This document shows positions 26,267 through 37,583 of a DNA stretch of 64,000 nt, one piece after another. Under the pieces are notes generated by a model that was not told the DNA's origin, searched no databases, and saw only the letters and a program-made list of their open reading frames with translations. Positions within the stretch are counted from its first letter, which is position 1, and each line of letters begins with the position of its first letter. The stretch covers positions 744,001 to 808,000 of the forward strand of contig JAHGAU010000016.1 in NCBI GenBank assembly GCA_019925105.1. Reading direction: 5' to 3'. Origin of the DNA: Niebla homalea (Eukaryota > Ascomycota > Lecanoromycetes > Lecanorales > Ramalinaceae). A program made the position numbers and the translations under genes.

Positions 26267-27579
26267 ATGGTCAAGGACATCACCTTCACCCTCCCACCCA
26301 ACGGCGACGAAGACCAGGGTCCCGCCTACATTGGCGCAGCATGGGCCTTGGTCTCCCTCTCCACCATCTCCACTGCCGTCCGCGTCTTCGTCCGCTCTAG
26401 ATTAACACGCAACATGGGTTCCGACGACTACTGGATGCTCGTCACTGTCGTCTCGAACCTCGTCGGTCTGGGCTTCGTGACCAAGGAGTACGGCGACGGG
26501 TTCGGGCGGCACATGTACTTCATCCAGCCTGCCCACAAGCGGAATTTCACGGTGGTCGGGTGGTTGGACTGGATGCAGACCTTCATCACGATCATGTTCT
26601 GCAAGATCAGCATATGTCTGTTCCTGCTGCGGATCAAGAACACGCCACGGAATTGGTGGTACATGTACGGGCTCATTGCCGCGAATGTGGTCTTGACCAT
26701 CGTGGTGGTTGGGCTGTTCATCGGGATATGTAGCCCCCCGAATGCGTATTGGATCGTGGGCAAAGCAGGGAAGTGTTTCTCTAATCAGAGGGTCATGGCC
26801 ATCATCATCGCCCAAGGCAGTACGTCCCCATCCCATCCCATCCCATCCCATCCCTGCTGAGCTTGCCACCAAACTCTCTCCCCCCCCATTCCCCCGCTGA
26901 CACGCACACTCCCCCCTCCCCAGTCTTCTCCGCCCTAACCGACATCGCCCTCGCCACCACCCCCCTCCTCTTCCTCTCCCACCTCCGCATCTCCCCCCGC
27001 ACCAAACTCGCCCTCTGCATCCTCATGGGCGCGGGCTACCTCACCGCCGCGGCCGCCATCACCCGCACCGCCCTCTCGGGCGCCGTCCTCGAGACCGACG
27101 TCACCTACGCGCTCGTGCCCAACGCCGCCTGGCGCGCCACCGAGGTCAATCTCGGCATCATCTGCGCCAACGCCCCGATCCTGCGGCCGCTGTATCTCTG
27201 GTGGCGCGGCCGCTTGCAGCAGCGGAAGTCTGGGGGAGGGAAGAGTAGCTATGTGGTGGCGACCAAGGCGACCACGGGGACCAGTGGTGGGGGTGGGGGT
27301 GTGGCGCAGGGGAAGAGTGAGGGGAGGTTGTGGCCGGGGAGGTGGGGGAAAGGGGACGGGAGCGGGGGAAAGATGGTGGAGGAGGATACGCAGAGGACGG
27401 GGTATACGGATGCGAGCGCGGAGTTGGGGTTGCCGATTGAAGGGTATTTGATGGGGGATCGACGGAGTGGGAGGGAGTGGTTGGAGGAGGAGGAGGAGAG
27501 GAGGAAGCTTGAAGGGGGAAAGGGGCAAATGGGGTGGGAGCCGCCGGTGGTGATGGCCAAAGGGGTGGTGAGACGCTGA
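26267..27579 (+). CDS. Fungal rhodopsin-domain integral membrane protein
   Basis: Two exons (26,267-26,819, 26,924-27,579) join to 402 aa. The layout is that of the fungal SAT4/PTH11-like rhodopsin-domain family: seven hydrophobic helices with an early GSDDYWM motif after helix 2, HKRNFTVVGWLDWMQTF, a helix with KISICLFLLRI, then CFSNQRVMAI and SALTDIALATTPLLFL, and a late ATEVNLGIICANAPILRPL. The cytoplasmic tail is Gly/Lys/Glu-rich. Members act as putative surface receptors, but ligand and function are unknown here. I chose ATG 26,267 (MVKDITF); no upstream in-frame ATG exists in the same open frame. The second exon has much higher GC at third positions than the first. The intron contains short ATCCC repeats. 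Confidence 0.88.
26826..26857 (+). repeat. Short ATCCC tandem repeat in an intron
   Basis: About six pentamer copies (ATCCC, one frame CCATC) lie just after the donor of the only intron of the rhodopsin-domain gene. This is a simple repeat of no known role. Confidence 0.8.
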
Positions 27580-28140
27580 ATGGCTTCATATACGTGTATT
27601 CGAGTGGCAAAGGCATGATGAGGATAACATGATTAGAAACGAGACTTGATTTGCAGACACGCTAAACTATCCTCGTGATGATTGCTTCATCACGGCATCG
27701 TAAATACAGCACATGTCAAGCCACAGGATTCGTGATGATACAAGGCCTTAGATCCGAAGATCTGTTAGGCGAGTCAAGGACCGAATCCGTGTAAATGTGT
27801 GTGATGGTATCTCAGCCCCTATCCTGCCCTCCCATCCTCCTGCAGTGATGGATGTTGGTTTGTTGAGAAAGACATTGTCGAAATGGAATGGATTGTTGGG
27901 ATTATTAGTGCTGAAGTGATTGTATCGTTGCCATCATTGAGTAGGATCATAGAGTAACGCCATCGCTGCATATATTCATCGTACCATAACGTCGTGAGTC
28001 GAGGCCGAACCGTCGTTGCAAGGTGTCCGTCTCATCGCCACTTTGTCATGTAGGGATTCTTGTAATAGGCGACACGTCTAATCGCACCCGCACCCGAAGT
28101 TGGCCCCGTCTCACAAACGAAATGGAAAGGAAGACAATAC
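27580..28140. other. Intergenic, convergent 3' ends
   Basis: The stretch lies between two genes that end towards each other. Only untranslated sequence is apparent. Confidence 0.5.
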
Positions 28141-29449
28141 TTACGCTCGCGCCTGCAGTGGCAGACGCTCATCCGCCATCTTCTGCTCCTCCCCATCACG
28201 CATCAACGTCAAGCTCTTGGGAAAGTACTCCTTCAGCCCCAACTTGGTCTTCAGGAACTTGCCAGTCTGTTCGAGACGCTTGATGTCCCGTCCGATGTGC
28301 CACATGCCGCCTTGTCCGTGTCCACCATGAGCTCCGGCGTCGGTCTGGCTGATCCCATGGCGTCCAGTTGGGCCGGGTCCGTCAGCAGGGTCGGCGTCCT
28401 GGAGACGTAGCTTGACAATTTCCAGCATCACGTCATCAAGCTTGGCGTAGAATAGACCACGTGATTCCTGATCGAGCTCGTTGCTCCAGGATTGATCCCC
28501 GCCGTGGGAGTTGAGATTGCCTCCCAACTTGATGAGGAGTTCAAAGGCGAATGGTGAGCCGTGCGCGAGGTGAGCGAGGTCGCGAATACTAGGAATCATT
28601 GCTCCCAAGGCTTCTGAAAATGTCCTGGTTGGAAGATCCTCTAAGACATTGTCTTGGATACGGTGAAGGTCATGATTGACGACGGTCATACGACGATCCA
28701 GCTGATAATTTAGTGTAGCAGCGGCACCTGGTTCGGCGTTCATGACTGCGGCAATAGAAGAAGGTACATCTGGGGAGGTGAAGGTAAGCAAGAATTATGA
28801 TGGAAGATCGATGGCCATATGCTTGGAAGGCGAGAAAGGAAATGCGTTCTGAGTACAACAATGTGATAAGATGAGGATGAAAAAATCTTGACGGTTGAAG
28901 ATAAATTTTAAATGCTAAAAATCACCAAAATCACGAAAGATAGATAACCAATGCAGGACGAAGCAGGAAGTTTTAAGAAACATGAAACTCACCGGCACGA
29001 TAGCCCCGTTTGTCAATCCAAGCGAACATGTCGCCTTCCCGGCTCTCAAGCTCCTCGCAACGAGCGAGATAGTGATCGAGTGTCGCCTTCAAGTCTGCAA
29101 TTTTATCGAGGTGAGGGCGAATGGACTCGTTGAAGGCTTTGGTTAGTGCATCCGGTGCAGGCTCGATGCTGCGGCCACGGAAATGTTGTTCATCCATATA
29201 CGGTGCAGCATTCTGATGATCGTTTGGCTGCATATCAGCCTGGGAGTATTGAGGCTCCGCGGCAGTGACAGGACGTGAATTTTGGAGTCTGTCTTGGGAG
29301 TTGTAATCCGAAGGGTACTGAGAGTCCTTGTATGGTTGCTGGGAAGAAGAATTATCAACGTCTTGGGAATATGGACGATTGGTCATAGGATTGTCAGTAT
29401 AACTCTTGGATGCACGATCACGAGAGAGGCGACGACGAAAGGCCTTCAT
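28141..29449 (-). CDS. Unrecognised 361-aa fungal protein
   Basis: Two exons, 28,993-29,449 and 28,141-28,769, with an unusually long 223-bp intron, join to 361 aa. The N-terminal 95 residues are Gln/Asn/Ser/Tyr-rich and probably disordered, opening with a basic MKAFRRRLSRDRASK. The rest is likely helical: residues about 100-150 contain ALTKAFNESIRPHLDKIADLK and could form a coiled coil, and the C-terminal half has long amphipathic segments (NHDLHRIQDNVLEDLPTRTF, GLFYAKLDDVMLEIVKLRL) ending in a basic tail. There is no signal peptide or membrane helix. The organised C-terminal half with an intron at a clean phase argues for a real gene. I do not recognise a family and propose no function. It is divergent from GGC1. 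Confidence 0.75.
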
Positions 29450-30042
29450 GGTGAAAAAGCTAGAAGCAGGAAACGAAAAGCAAGAAGGGGCAAGGGATAG
29501 TAAAGAAAGAAGCGGATCAAGCCCGTTGAAAGAACGATGGGCTTAATGCCTGGGATGTGGCAGGGAAATGAGGAGGTTGGTGAGTGGTGAGGAAAAGGGA
29601 AAAGACTGTAGAGACTATTCCGGTAGAAGTGTTAAACGGTGAAAAACGTGGGGCTGGGGACGATTGGTCAGAATTCTCTCCTTCTAATTGGTCACATTTC
29701 ATTCGATGACGCCCGAGCGTGTGACTAGTCCTCACTGTCCCTCGAACGGCTACCGGCCCGTTCTCTCGGTAACGGTTTAAGGGGTTCGGGCTTTAGGGTG
29801 GTGACTGGAGAGGATCGTGGCCCAGGGAGTCTAATTTTACCTTGGGGCTGGCAAAATAGGCTAGACTGGGGCCCTGTATATCTGTATTTTTGTATATCTG
29901 CATTCAGCCAATCGTCACGTCAGTAAAGCAGAATTCGCATCTTCGGGACTCTTGTATGGCGTTGGGGACATATTGCTACATAAATTCACGTTCTTGGTGA
30001 TACAAACTACAATAATATTGCTCGTGAGAAGACTCTGGAGCA
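29450..30042. promoter_or_regulatory. Divergent intergenic region upstream of GGC1
   Basis: These 593 bp lie between two start codons facing outward. Around 29,745-29,775 there is an imperfect inverted arrangement of ACCGG / CCCGTT / GTAACGG. No known regulatory site can be assigned. Confidence 0.4.
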
Positions 30043-31850
30043 ATGGCGCCAGCGGTGGTGGAGAGTGTGGCCCAGTCTGCGGCCAAAGATTTCAAGAAGG
30101 AATCTGCGACTGCTCGATTATTGGGGTCAGGTACGTTCAGCTTCTGAAGAAGATGCTTTTTAATTGCTAAATGACATCTTCCAGGCTCTGCTGGGATTGC
30201 TGAACTCGCCATCTTCCACCCTGTCGACACAATCGCAAAGCGCTTGATGAGCAACCAAGGAAGGGTCACCTCGGCAGCAAGATTGAACGAAGTCATATTC
30301 AAAGACAAAGCGCATGTGTCAGCTGGAAAAAAGTTCGGTTCGCTCTTCCCTGGCCTTGGCTACGCTGCCGCATACAAGGTGCGAAGAAAAGGCAGTCATA
30401 CACTAAAGGGGCAAAATGCTCAACGAAAAACATTCTAGGTCCTTCAAAGGATATACAAATACGGGGGCCAACCCTTCGCAAGGGATTATCTTGCTCTACA
30501 TCATGGAGATGCCTTCGACAGAGCTTTTGGCAAAGGAAACGGCAAAGCCATCATGCATGCCACTGCTGGGAGGTTGGTGGAAGAGTTCACACCCACGCAC
30601 AGAATCGCACACTGATGAGAGAAAAGTATAATCGGCATTGGCGAAATCGTTCTACTCCCTCTCGACGTCCTCAAAATCAAGCGTCAAACGAATCCAGAAG
30701 CCTTCAGAGGTCGAGGCGTCATCAGAATCGTAAGAGATGAAGGAATGGGCCTATACCGGGGCGCTGGCTGGACGGCCGCACGGAATGCCCCTGGATCATT
30801 TGCTGTGTGTATTTTCTCCTTTCTTTGTCACCATCCTTATTTTTCCGTATCTCTTCCCATCGTCCACATCGAGCACGAATCGCCATGGACCCGGCACCTA
30901 CGACGAGCAGCGGGCCACATCAAGCAAACATCCACATCGAGAAAGAATGATCTACATGGAGCAGCAGTACAAGACGGCTAGAATCTACGAAGAGAAAGAA
31001 TGTACAACAAGGGACGGTCTTCCTTGAGCAGAGATTTACTTCGCGTCGAAATCTCCGACAGGGAAGAATTTACATCGAACCAGAATCTATGTCGAGCCAG
31101 AATCTACATAGGGGCAGAGCCTACATCCAGAATTGTCTACGTCAGGGAAGGATGTAAATTCGGGGAAAATCTATGTCAAAGAGAATTCCACATCCAAGAA
31201 GAATTCACATTGGGGAAACCCCACAATGGAGCAAGCTTCTACATGGACCGACCCTCTACATGGTGCAAGAATCCTCGTTGGAAGAAGAGTCAACATGCAT
31301 GAAGAATGGTCTTTGAACCAGGAAATTTCTTGAGCATCCAAATCCCTTGAGCAGGAACCCTCATCAACCAGATTTATAACATCGAGCAAAAGACTGACTC
31401 CCTCTCTCATAGCTTTTCGGTGGTTCCGCCGCCGCAAAACAATACATCTACGCCCTCACCGACTACAACTCCGCAACTTGGTAAGCCCCCAACCCCCTCA
31501 TCAGTCGTTCAATCCCCCCTTTCCAAAATTGCCCCCTCTCCCCAATGCTTGCCTCGACCCATCGCTGACGCTCCCACCACAGGCTCCAGAACTTCGTCGC
31601 CTCAACCTGCGGCGCGACCGCCTCCCTCGTCGTGTCCGCCCCGCTCGACGTGATCAAAACCCGGATCCAGAACCGCAACTTCGAGAACCCCGAATCCGGC
31701 TTCAAGATACTGGGTAGAATGGCACGCGAGGAGGGGGCGACCTCCTTCTTCAAGGGGTTGACCCCCAAGCTGTTGATGACGGGGCCGAAGCTGGTGTTCA
31801 GCTTCTGGCTGGCGCAGACGTTGATTCCGGCGTTCGATAAGATGCTGTGA
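30043..31850 (+). CDS. GGC1: Mitochondrial GTP/GDP carrier (Ggc1/Yhm1)
   Basis: This inner-membrane carrier exchanges GTP for GDP and is needed for mitochondrial nucleotide and iron balance in yeast. Six exons (30,043-30,130, 30,185-30,378, 30,439-30,572, 30,627-30,804, 31,413-31,480, 31,583-31,850) join to 309 aa. Three carrier repeats are visible, each with its P-x-D/E-x-x-K/R signature: HPVDTIAKRLMSN, LPLDVLKIKRQTNP and APLDVIKTRIQNRNF. Family-specific stretches such as GLGYAAAYKVLQRIYKYGGQPFA and WTAARNAPGSFALFGG match yeast Ggc1 closely rather than Yhm2. The fourth intron is 608 bp and filled with a degenerate minisatellite, an outlier among the others (52-102 bp). The third intron donor is GTTGGT. 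Confidence 0.93.
30890..31380 (+). repeat. Degenerate 17-18-bp minisatellite inside a GGC1 intron
   Basis: Much of this part of intron 30,805-31,412 can be cut into some 20 or more degenerate units of about 17-18 bp with a consensus near ATCTACATCGAGCAAGA. Good examples are ATTTACATCGAACCAGA, ATCTATGTCGAGCCAGA and ATCTACATAGGGGCAGA, which follow each other directly at about 31,065-31,117. Because the unit is not a strict multiple of three and the flanking exons join perfectly without it, this is intronic, not coding. Confidence 0.75.
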
Positions 31851-32337
31851 GGACGAAGGAAGTGCAACGGGTTTGGTAAGGCGGTTGGAGGGCTTGATAC
31901 GTTCGTAGATAGGGTGTGTTTAAGGGTATGAAGGTGCCAGTTGGCGTGGTATCTGAGGAGGAGGGAGGGCGAAATATGATTCCTGTATATACTCCACTCA
32001 TACAATGACATATCCCATTCATGAATCGTGCCAAGAGCAATATCAGTAGGTAATTACTGGACCAAAGCAAACACTGCATGAGCTAATCAAGTGAGTTGAG
32101 ATAGTGGTATTTATGCTGGTAAAGCTACGAGCTGCTGTGCTACGCCCTTGGAAAAACAACTTGACCATGCAGCAAAGCTGCCAAACGCCCTTTTTATAGG
32201 GCCCAGCCCTTCCATTGAGCGCCTTGCACAACGACAAGCAGCGAAACTCGCTGCTGCAGACCCCTTTTTAACGCCGATTTGAAGGAATTTGATGTGTGCC
32301 GCCGAAAGAACCCCAGCTGGCCTCCCTATTCAGGCCC
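31851..32337. other. Intergenic, convergent 3' ends
   Basis: This separates GGC1 and the Nrd1/Seb1 gene, which end towards each other. Nothing beyond 3' untranslated sequence is seen. Confidence 0.5.
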
Positions 32338-35043
32338 CTACTGGCCGGGGCCAGAGGCAGGAGGCTGCCCACCAGCCGGGGAGCCCATGTTGCCCATGTT
32401 GGGCATATTGGGGAATTGGAAGCCCGCCGGGAACTGAAACCCCCCCGGCAACTGGGGGAAAGTTGGGAAATTGGGGAACGCGTTTGGGGCCGGGCCGGCG
32501 CCGGCGCCGCCCACGTTGCCGCCGTCTCCGCTGCCGCGGCGGTTGCCACCGTGGTTGTTGCTGGATTGGTCTTCCCAGGGGTGGCGCTGGCGGTAATTGT
32601 CGCTCTGGGGCCCGTCACGCCCGTTGTCACGGCCGCCGCCGGAAATTGGACCCTTTTGACCACCACGATCGGTGACCATACGTCGGGAGATTGCTGCAAA
32701 TGACTATCAGCGTCATGATTCACGACATCCAGTGAAAACAGTACCTTTGGAGGATACGCCAGCACCGATCTCAATATCCGGCTCCTCAACGACCATTCCA
32801 CCTTCCAGAGGCTTGCCGCCAGTCCCACCATATTCGGCAGTGAGGATCCATTTACGATCAGCGTCAGTGAGACGACCAATTGGGATGATGCTGATCCCAG
32901 TGGAATAGTCGCTGCAATCGCGAGGGCCGAACCCAACGCCCCATCTGGTCTGCTGTGAACGTAAGTACTGCTACTATGATAAAGTAGGAGCCTAAGACAT
33001 GGGCGACTTACTCGCAACTGCATTTCTTGAGATCGGTATCGCTCCATGCCTTCTTTGGCACGGACAGCATCGTCTCGGGTCAACATCTTGACAAAGGCAT
33101 GGCGCTTGTCGACATTCACGATGCATGTCTGAACGGTGCCGAACTTGTCAAAAATACTGCGCAATCTCTCCTCTGATGAACTGCAAGGTAGTGAGTATAT
33201 TGTTGGGGAAAGTACAACAAGATCGGAGGCTTACGTGACTCCTCCAACGAAAAGCGTTCGACTCAAGACTGGAAATCGGATTAGCTTTCTGAGAAACTAT
33301 GGTTGCAAAGCATATCATACCTCTGAAGTGGTCAGGCGGCAAAGATTTGTCAAAGTCAAGAAACTTGGGGCCTGGTGGTGGAAGAGCAGGGTCTCTACCC
33401 CTAGGACTGTCGCTGCGACGACGATTGTCTGGACTACGTTGACGATATTGATTGCTGTTATTGCCACGATCGTTGCCTCTGCCATAGGATCCGTAAGAGG
33501 GACTGTCACGGCGACGGCGAGGACTGGCTTCGCGACGTCTATCATATCCAGAAGGCGAACGAGAGCGTGAACGTCTATATCGACCGGGAGAGGAGCGCCT
33601 ATTGTACTGATCGCGAGCTCCAGGTCGGTCACGTGATGAATCACCGCCATACTGGTTCTGGTTGTGGATCTGTTGACCAGCTGCATGTCCTGCGTTGCTC
33701 AAAGTTGCGTTCAGGGCTTGAAGCGCCGTAGCCCATTGTTCTTGAGGGATTCCTTGAGCTTGGATTAATTGGAGCAAAGATACTTGGTAAAGCTGGTCTG
33801 GAGGAAAGGTTGCATTCTGAGGCTGTAGGGTAGGATTTGCTTGCATGTTCAATGGACCTCCCTGTGGAGGTTGGGGGAAATTTGGAGGGTTATTCATGCC
33901 ACCAAACATATTGCCACTGATCGAATTGCCAGGGCCACCGATTGCCTGTGCAAATGGAGGAGCAGACGCCGCTGGATTTACGGATGCTGGCATTGTTTGC
34001 CCATACAGGTTCTGCGGATTCGGAAAGTTACTCCCGCCGGCTTGAGGAGGCTTTGCTGGCTCGTTTGGACTAGGTCTCGCCATGCTTGCAAGTGCCTGGA
34101 GGATGCTGGACGTGTCCTGTGGTTGTTGAGGTGCAGGTGGTCCAATATTCGCGTTCTCATTCAAAGGAATGAAATCCTTTGGAGGAGAGCCGGTCGGTGT
34201 AGTTGTGCGAGTCGTTTTGCTCCTGGATTTTGCTTCTACAGAGAAAAAACAATCACGATCAGATCCACTCCACCCCTTACGTGGCAACGGCCTTTACAGG
34301 GTCACGTCTAGCTCACCTTCAGCTTTTACTTTGTCTCTGCACATGGCCATCAGGTCAGGTTGGAAAGTCCCAGAGCGTTCCCATATGTCGATGAGTTTGG
34401 TAATTCTAGCCTGAACGCGAAGAAATTGGTGAGTACAGCGTGACAAATTTAAAATTACGAAGGGTGATATTATTGGCCCTCCCGAACCTTCACGTATCAT
34501 CGCGTCACAATGGAAAGATGGACCACCATCGAGTCGCGGTGATGGGGGCAAAGCTTATTGGGACTAAATGGTCATTTTCATGAGCGTACCTTTTGGTCAT
34601 CCGGGCAAGTGGCTATGATATCGTTCATGAAAGAAGGCAGCAGTTCAGTAACACGTTTATGACCGGCAGCATATGTGCCATCCAGGGGATTCTCATTAGG
34701 CCCGATGGCTTGGCCCGCTTTGCGGGCTTGCTCTACCCAGGCTCTTGTTACGGAGTCTACGACATAAAGGACACCTAATTTGTGCGTCGAAGGAGCCTTT
34801 TTGAAATGGGTATAGATTCGCTGAATGAGCACTGTTTCCGACTGCAGAGATTTCGAAATGTCAGCATTTCCGACTTGAAAAATCTTGAATTTGGAAGTGA
34901 ATCAAGGCCCACATGAGACGTACTTGAATATTCGCGTTACAGAGCGTAGTGAGGCTGGTGATCTTGCTTCCTGTGACTCCGGGGGGTTTGAGATGCAGCA
35001 TCGACTGGAGGGTAGCATCCAGCTCCGCTACAGGAGCCGACAT
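32338..35043 (-). CDS. Nrd1/Seb1-type RNA polymerase II CTD-interacting termination factor
   Basis: This RNA-binding factor couples the polymerase II C-terminal domain to transcription termination and RNA processing. Eight exons (34,924-35,043, 34,590-34,841, 34,317-34,410, 33,321-34,235, 33,235-33,268, 33,012-33,180, 32,745-32,949, 32,338-32,693) join to 714 aa. Residues 1-155 are a CTD-interaction domain (LYVVDSVTRAW, ELLPSFMNDIIATCPDDQK, KLIDIWERSGTF). A Pro/Asn/Gln-rich linker and an RS/RD-rich segment follow. The RRM is at about 463-530 (RTLFVGGVTS, RHAFVKMLTRDDA), with the extended TRWGVGFGPRDCSDY module typical of Seb1/Nrd1. The tail is Gly/Pro/Asn-rich. One exon is only 34 nt and encodes the RRM RNP2 region. 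Confidence 0.92.
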
Positions 35044-35987
35044 GATTGCAGACTCAGGTTACGTTACGGTTTACTTTGAGCTTTGAGAGCTGAGAGCTGA
35101 GAGCAGCTCAGATCAGATACCTAGTGGTTGAGGCAAGAACCAAGGGTTTCATGAGACAGTCCTCTAAAGCTAGTGACAACAGGAGATGTTTTACTTTTGA
35201 ATTGATGTCGGGATTATTGTTATTGTATTACGAGTGTGACGGGCAATGAGTGCAGTAGTTGAGCTTTTGTAGCTACACAATCTTCGTAACTCAAGCCTGT
35301 GTCACAATTAAGACTGTCTAGGCGGAGACTGTGCGCTTTCTAGGAGCAACCTTGTGCTCGCCTGATACCTTCAACCTGATTTTGGACTGTTCAGGACTAA
35401 GCGGTTGAGTCCTCTTTGATGGCGAAGGGGTGTGGTTGATAAAGTTGATGATTTGGTAGTAGGATGGAGGTTGGATGCAGACGTGGAGTGAAAATCACAA
35501 ATAAGCGCCTTGGGTGGATGACTAAGCATTGAGGCTCAACACACTAGCCTATCTTAGCTAGCAACAACACTCCCGAGGGTCCCACGTCTTGGAAGTTGGA
35601 ACTCGGAGAATCTGAGCTTAAAGCGTAGATCACTGCGTAAGGCCAAGCGCCACAAAAGAGAAGCTAGCAGGAGGTAATTGTTTGACTGCAAAGGAGAATT
35701 TGAGAATAGATGGTTCAAACAAGCCGGAGACCGTTCACGCACACGCAGCTGTCTATCTCGTGCTGAGAACTCCGTGCATAGCTGTCATATCGGTAGTTTC
35801 GGCAGGAATCGGCCTCGAAAAAGACAAGCTCGGCATTCAATTCTGGTGTGGCTTGACCCTTTAGCTTTCCACTTTTTGATGCTGGGCGACTTTTTTGCCT
35901 TTCAAGCTTTTCTTGCGTCCACTAGACAACCAATATCTTTCAAACAATTCTCACACTCGTCCTCATCCTCATTCCCGTCCTCTAGCA
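35044..35987. promoter_or_regulatory. Divergent intergenic region Nrd1/Seb1 - citrate synthase
   Basis: This 944-bp region lies between two outward-facing start codons. The last 100 bp before citrate synthase are rich in C and T, as in leaders of strongly expressed fungal genes. A short AGAGCTG direct repeat occurs near 35,085-35,110. No gene is supported. Confidence 0.45.
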
Positions 35988-37583
35988 ATGGCTTCAGCTC
36001 TCAGACTCAGCAATGCTGCGTTGAGACCAGCCCTCTCATCCGCTTCCTCTTCCGCTCGTTCACTCGCATTCACTGGTCTCCGAGCTTACTCCTCAGCTCA
36101 AACAAAGGTAAGCCGACCGAAAAGCTCATGCAAGCAAGCTCCCCATACAAGGTCTTCATGCTGATACTTTACCGCAGTCATTGAAAGATACATTCGCGGA
36201 CAATTTGCCTCGGGAAATCGAAAAGATCAAGACCTTAAGAAAAGGATATGGCTCAAAGGTTGTTGGCGAAGTTACCTTAGACCAAGTGTATGGCGGCGCT
36301 CGTGGAATCAAATCATTAGTCTGGGAAGGATCCGTCTTGGACTCGGAGGAAGGCATTCGTTTCCGTGGCAAGACGATCCCGGAATGCCAGAAAGAACTGC
36401 CCAAAGCAGAAGGCGGGCAGGAACCGTTACCTGAGGGTTCGAATCATAACCAGCGAGAAGAAGAACTGCTCTTGCTGACTGTCATCTAGGCCTTTTCTGG
36501 CTATTGTTGACCGGTGAAGTTCCCAGCGAGGCTCAAGTCCGTGCCCTTTCAGCCGAATGGGCTGCACGCGCCGAGATACCGTCCTTTGTGAAAGAGCTCA
36601 TCGACCGCTGCCCGAGTGACCTCCACCCAATGGCTCAATTCTCCATGGCAGTGACCGCCTTGGAGCATGAATCAGCATTCGCAAAGGCGTACGCCAAGGG
36701 CATGAACAAGTCTGAATACTGGGCTCATACATTCGAGGACTCAATGGATGTCATTGCGAAGCTACCTACCATCGCCGCTCAGATCTACCGAAATGTCTAC
36801 AAGGACGGAAAAGTTGCTCCAGTGCAGAAGGACAAGGATTACTCTTTCAACTTTGCCAACCAGTTGGGTTTCTCCTCCAACAAGGACTTCCTCGAGCTTA
36901 TGCGCCTGTACCTGACCATCCACACTGACCATGAGGGCGGTAACGTCAGCGCCCACACGACGCATTTGGTCGGTAGCGCCCTCAGCTCCCCCATGCTTTC
37001 ACTTGCTGCTGGTCTCAACGGCCTGGCTGGACCGCTGCACGGTCTCGCCAATCAAGAAGTACTTAATTGGCTGCAGAAGATGAAGGCTAGCGTGGGCAGT
37101 GATTTGAGTGACAAGAGCATCACTGACTATCTCTGGTCGACCCTCAAATCTGGCCAGGTCGTTCCTGGCTACGGACACGCAGTCCTTCGCAAGACTGATC
37201 CTCGATACATGGCTCAACGAGACTTCGCCCTCAAACATCTGCCCGATGATGAGATGTTCAAGCTCGTCAGCCAAGTCTACAACATTGCCCCCGGCGTCCT
37301 GACCGAGCACGGCAAGACCAAGAACCCATTCCCTAACGTTGACGCTGTGAGTTCTCCACTACCTGAAGCTCTCGACAAATGCTAATCAAAGTAGCACTCT
37401 GGTGTTCTCCTCCAATATTATGGCTTGACTGAAGCCAGCTTCTACACCGTTCTCTTCGGAGTCTCTCGTGCCATTGGTGTTCTCCCACAATTGATCATTG
37501 ACCGCGCCGTTGGTGCTCCTATCGAGCGACCCAAGTCGTTCAGTACAGATGCTTGGGCCAAGCTTGTCGGCGCTACTCTCTGA
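35988..37583 (+). CDS. CIT1: Citrate synthase, mitochondrial
   Basis: This condenses oxaloacetate and acetyl-CoA to citrate in the TCA cycle. Four exons (35,988-36,107, 36,178-36,436, 36,490-37,346, 37,395-37,583) join to 474 aa. The first exon is a Ser/Ala/Arg-rich mitochondrial presequence. Catalytic residues are visible: His in [12 protein letters not shown], His in [14 protein letters not shown], and Asp in [16 protein letters not shown] across the last intron. The mitochondrial type is supported by the presequence and the C-terminus [15 protein letters not shown] rather than a peroxisomal SKL-type end. The second intron uses a GTTCGA donor, weaker than usual. YHM2, which exchanges citrate for oxoglutarate, follows 0.7 kb downstream on the same strand. 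Confidence 0.96.

Noticed and set aside
26935..27616. Long Pro/Arg-rich minus-strand frames
   Set aside because: Antisense to the GC-rich second exon of the rhodopsin-domain gene; composition artefact.
29745..29810. Telomere-like TTTAGGG/TTTAAGGGG words
   Set aside because: Only isolated, non-tandem occurrences in a promoter region; not a telomeric array.
31000..31302. 100-codon frame in GGC1
   Set aside because: It lies inside the 608-bp intron and runs through the degenerate minisatellite; the flanking exons join perfectly without it.
36436..36447. GGTTCGAATC motif resembling a tRNA T-loop/B box
   Set aside because: No matching D-arm, anticodon or acceptor stem is found around it; it is the donor end of a citrate synthase intron.
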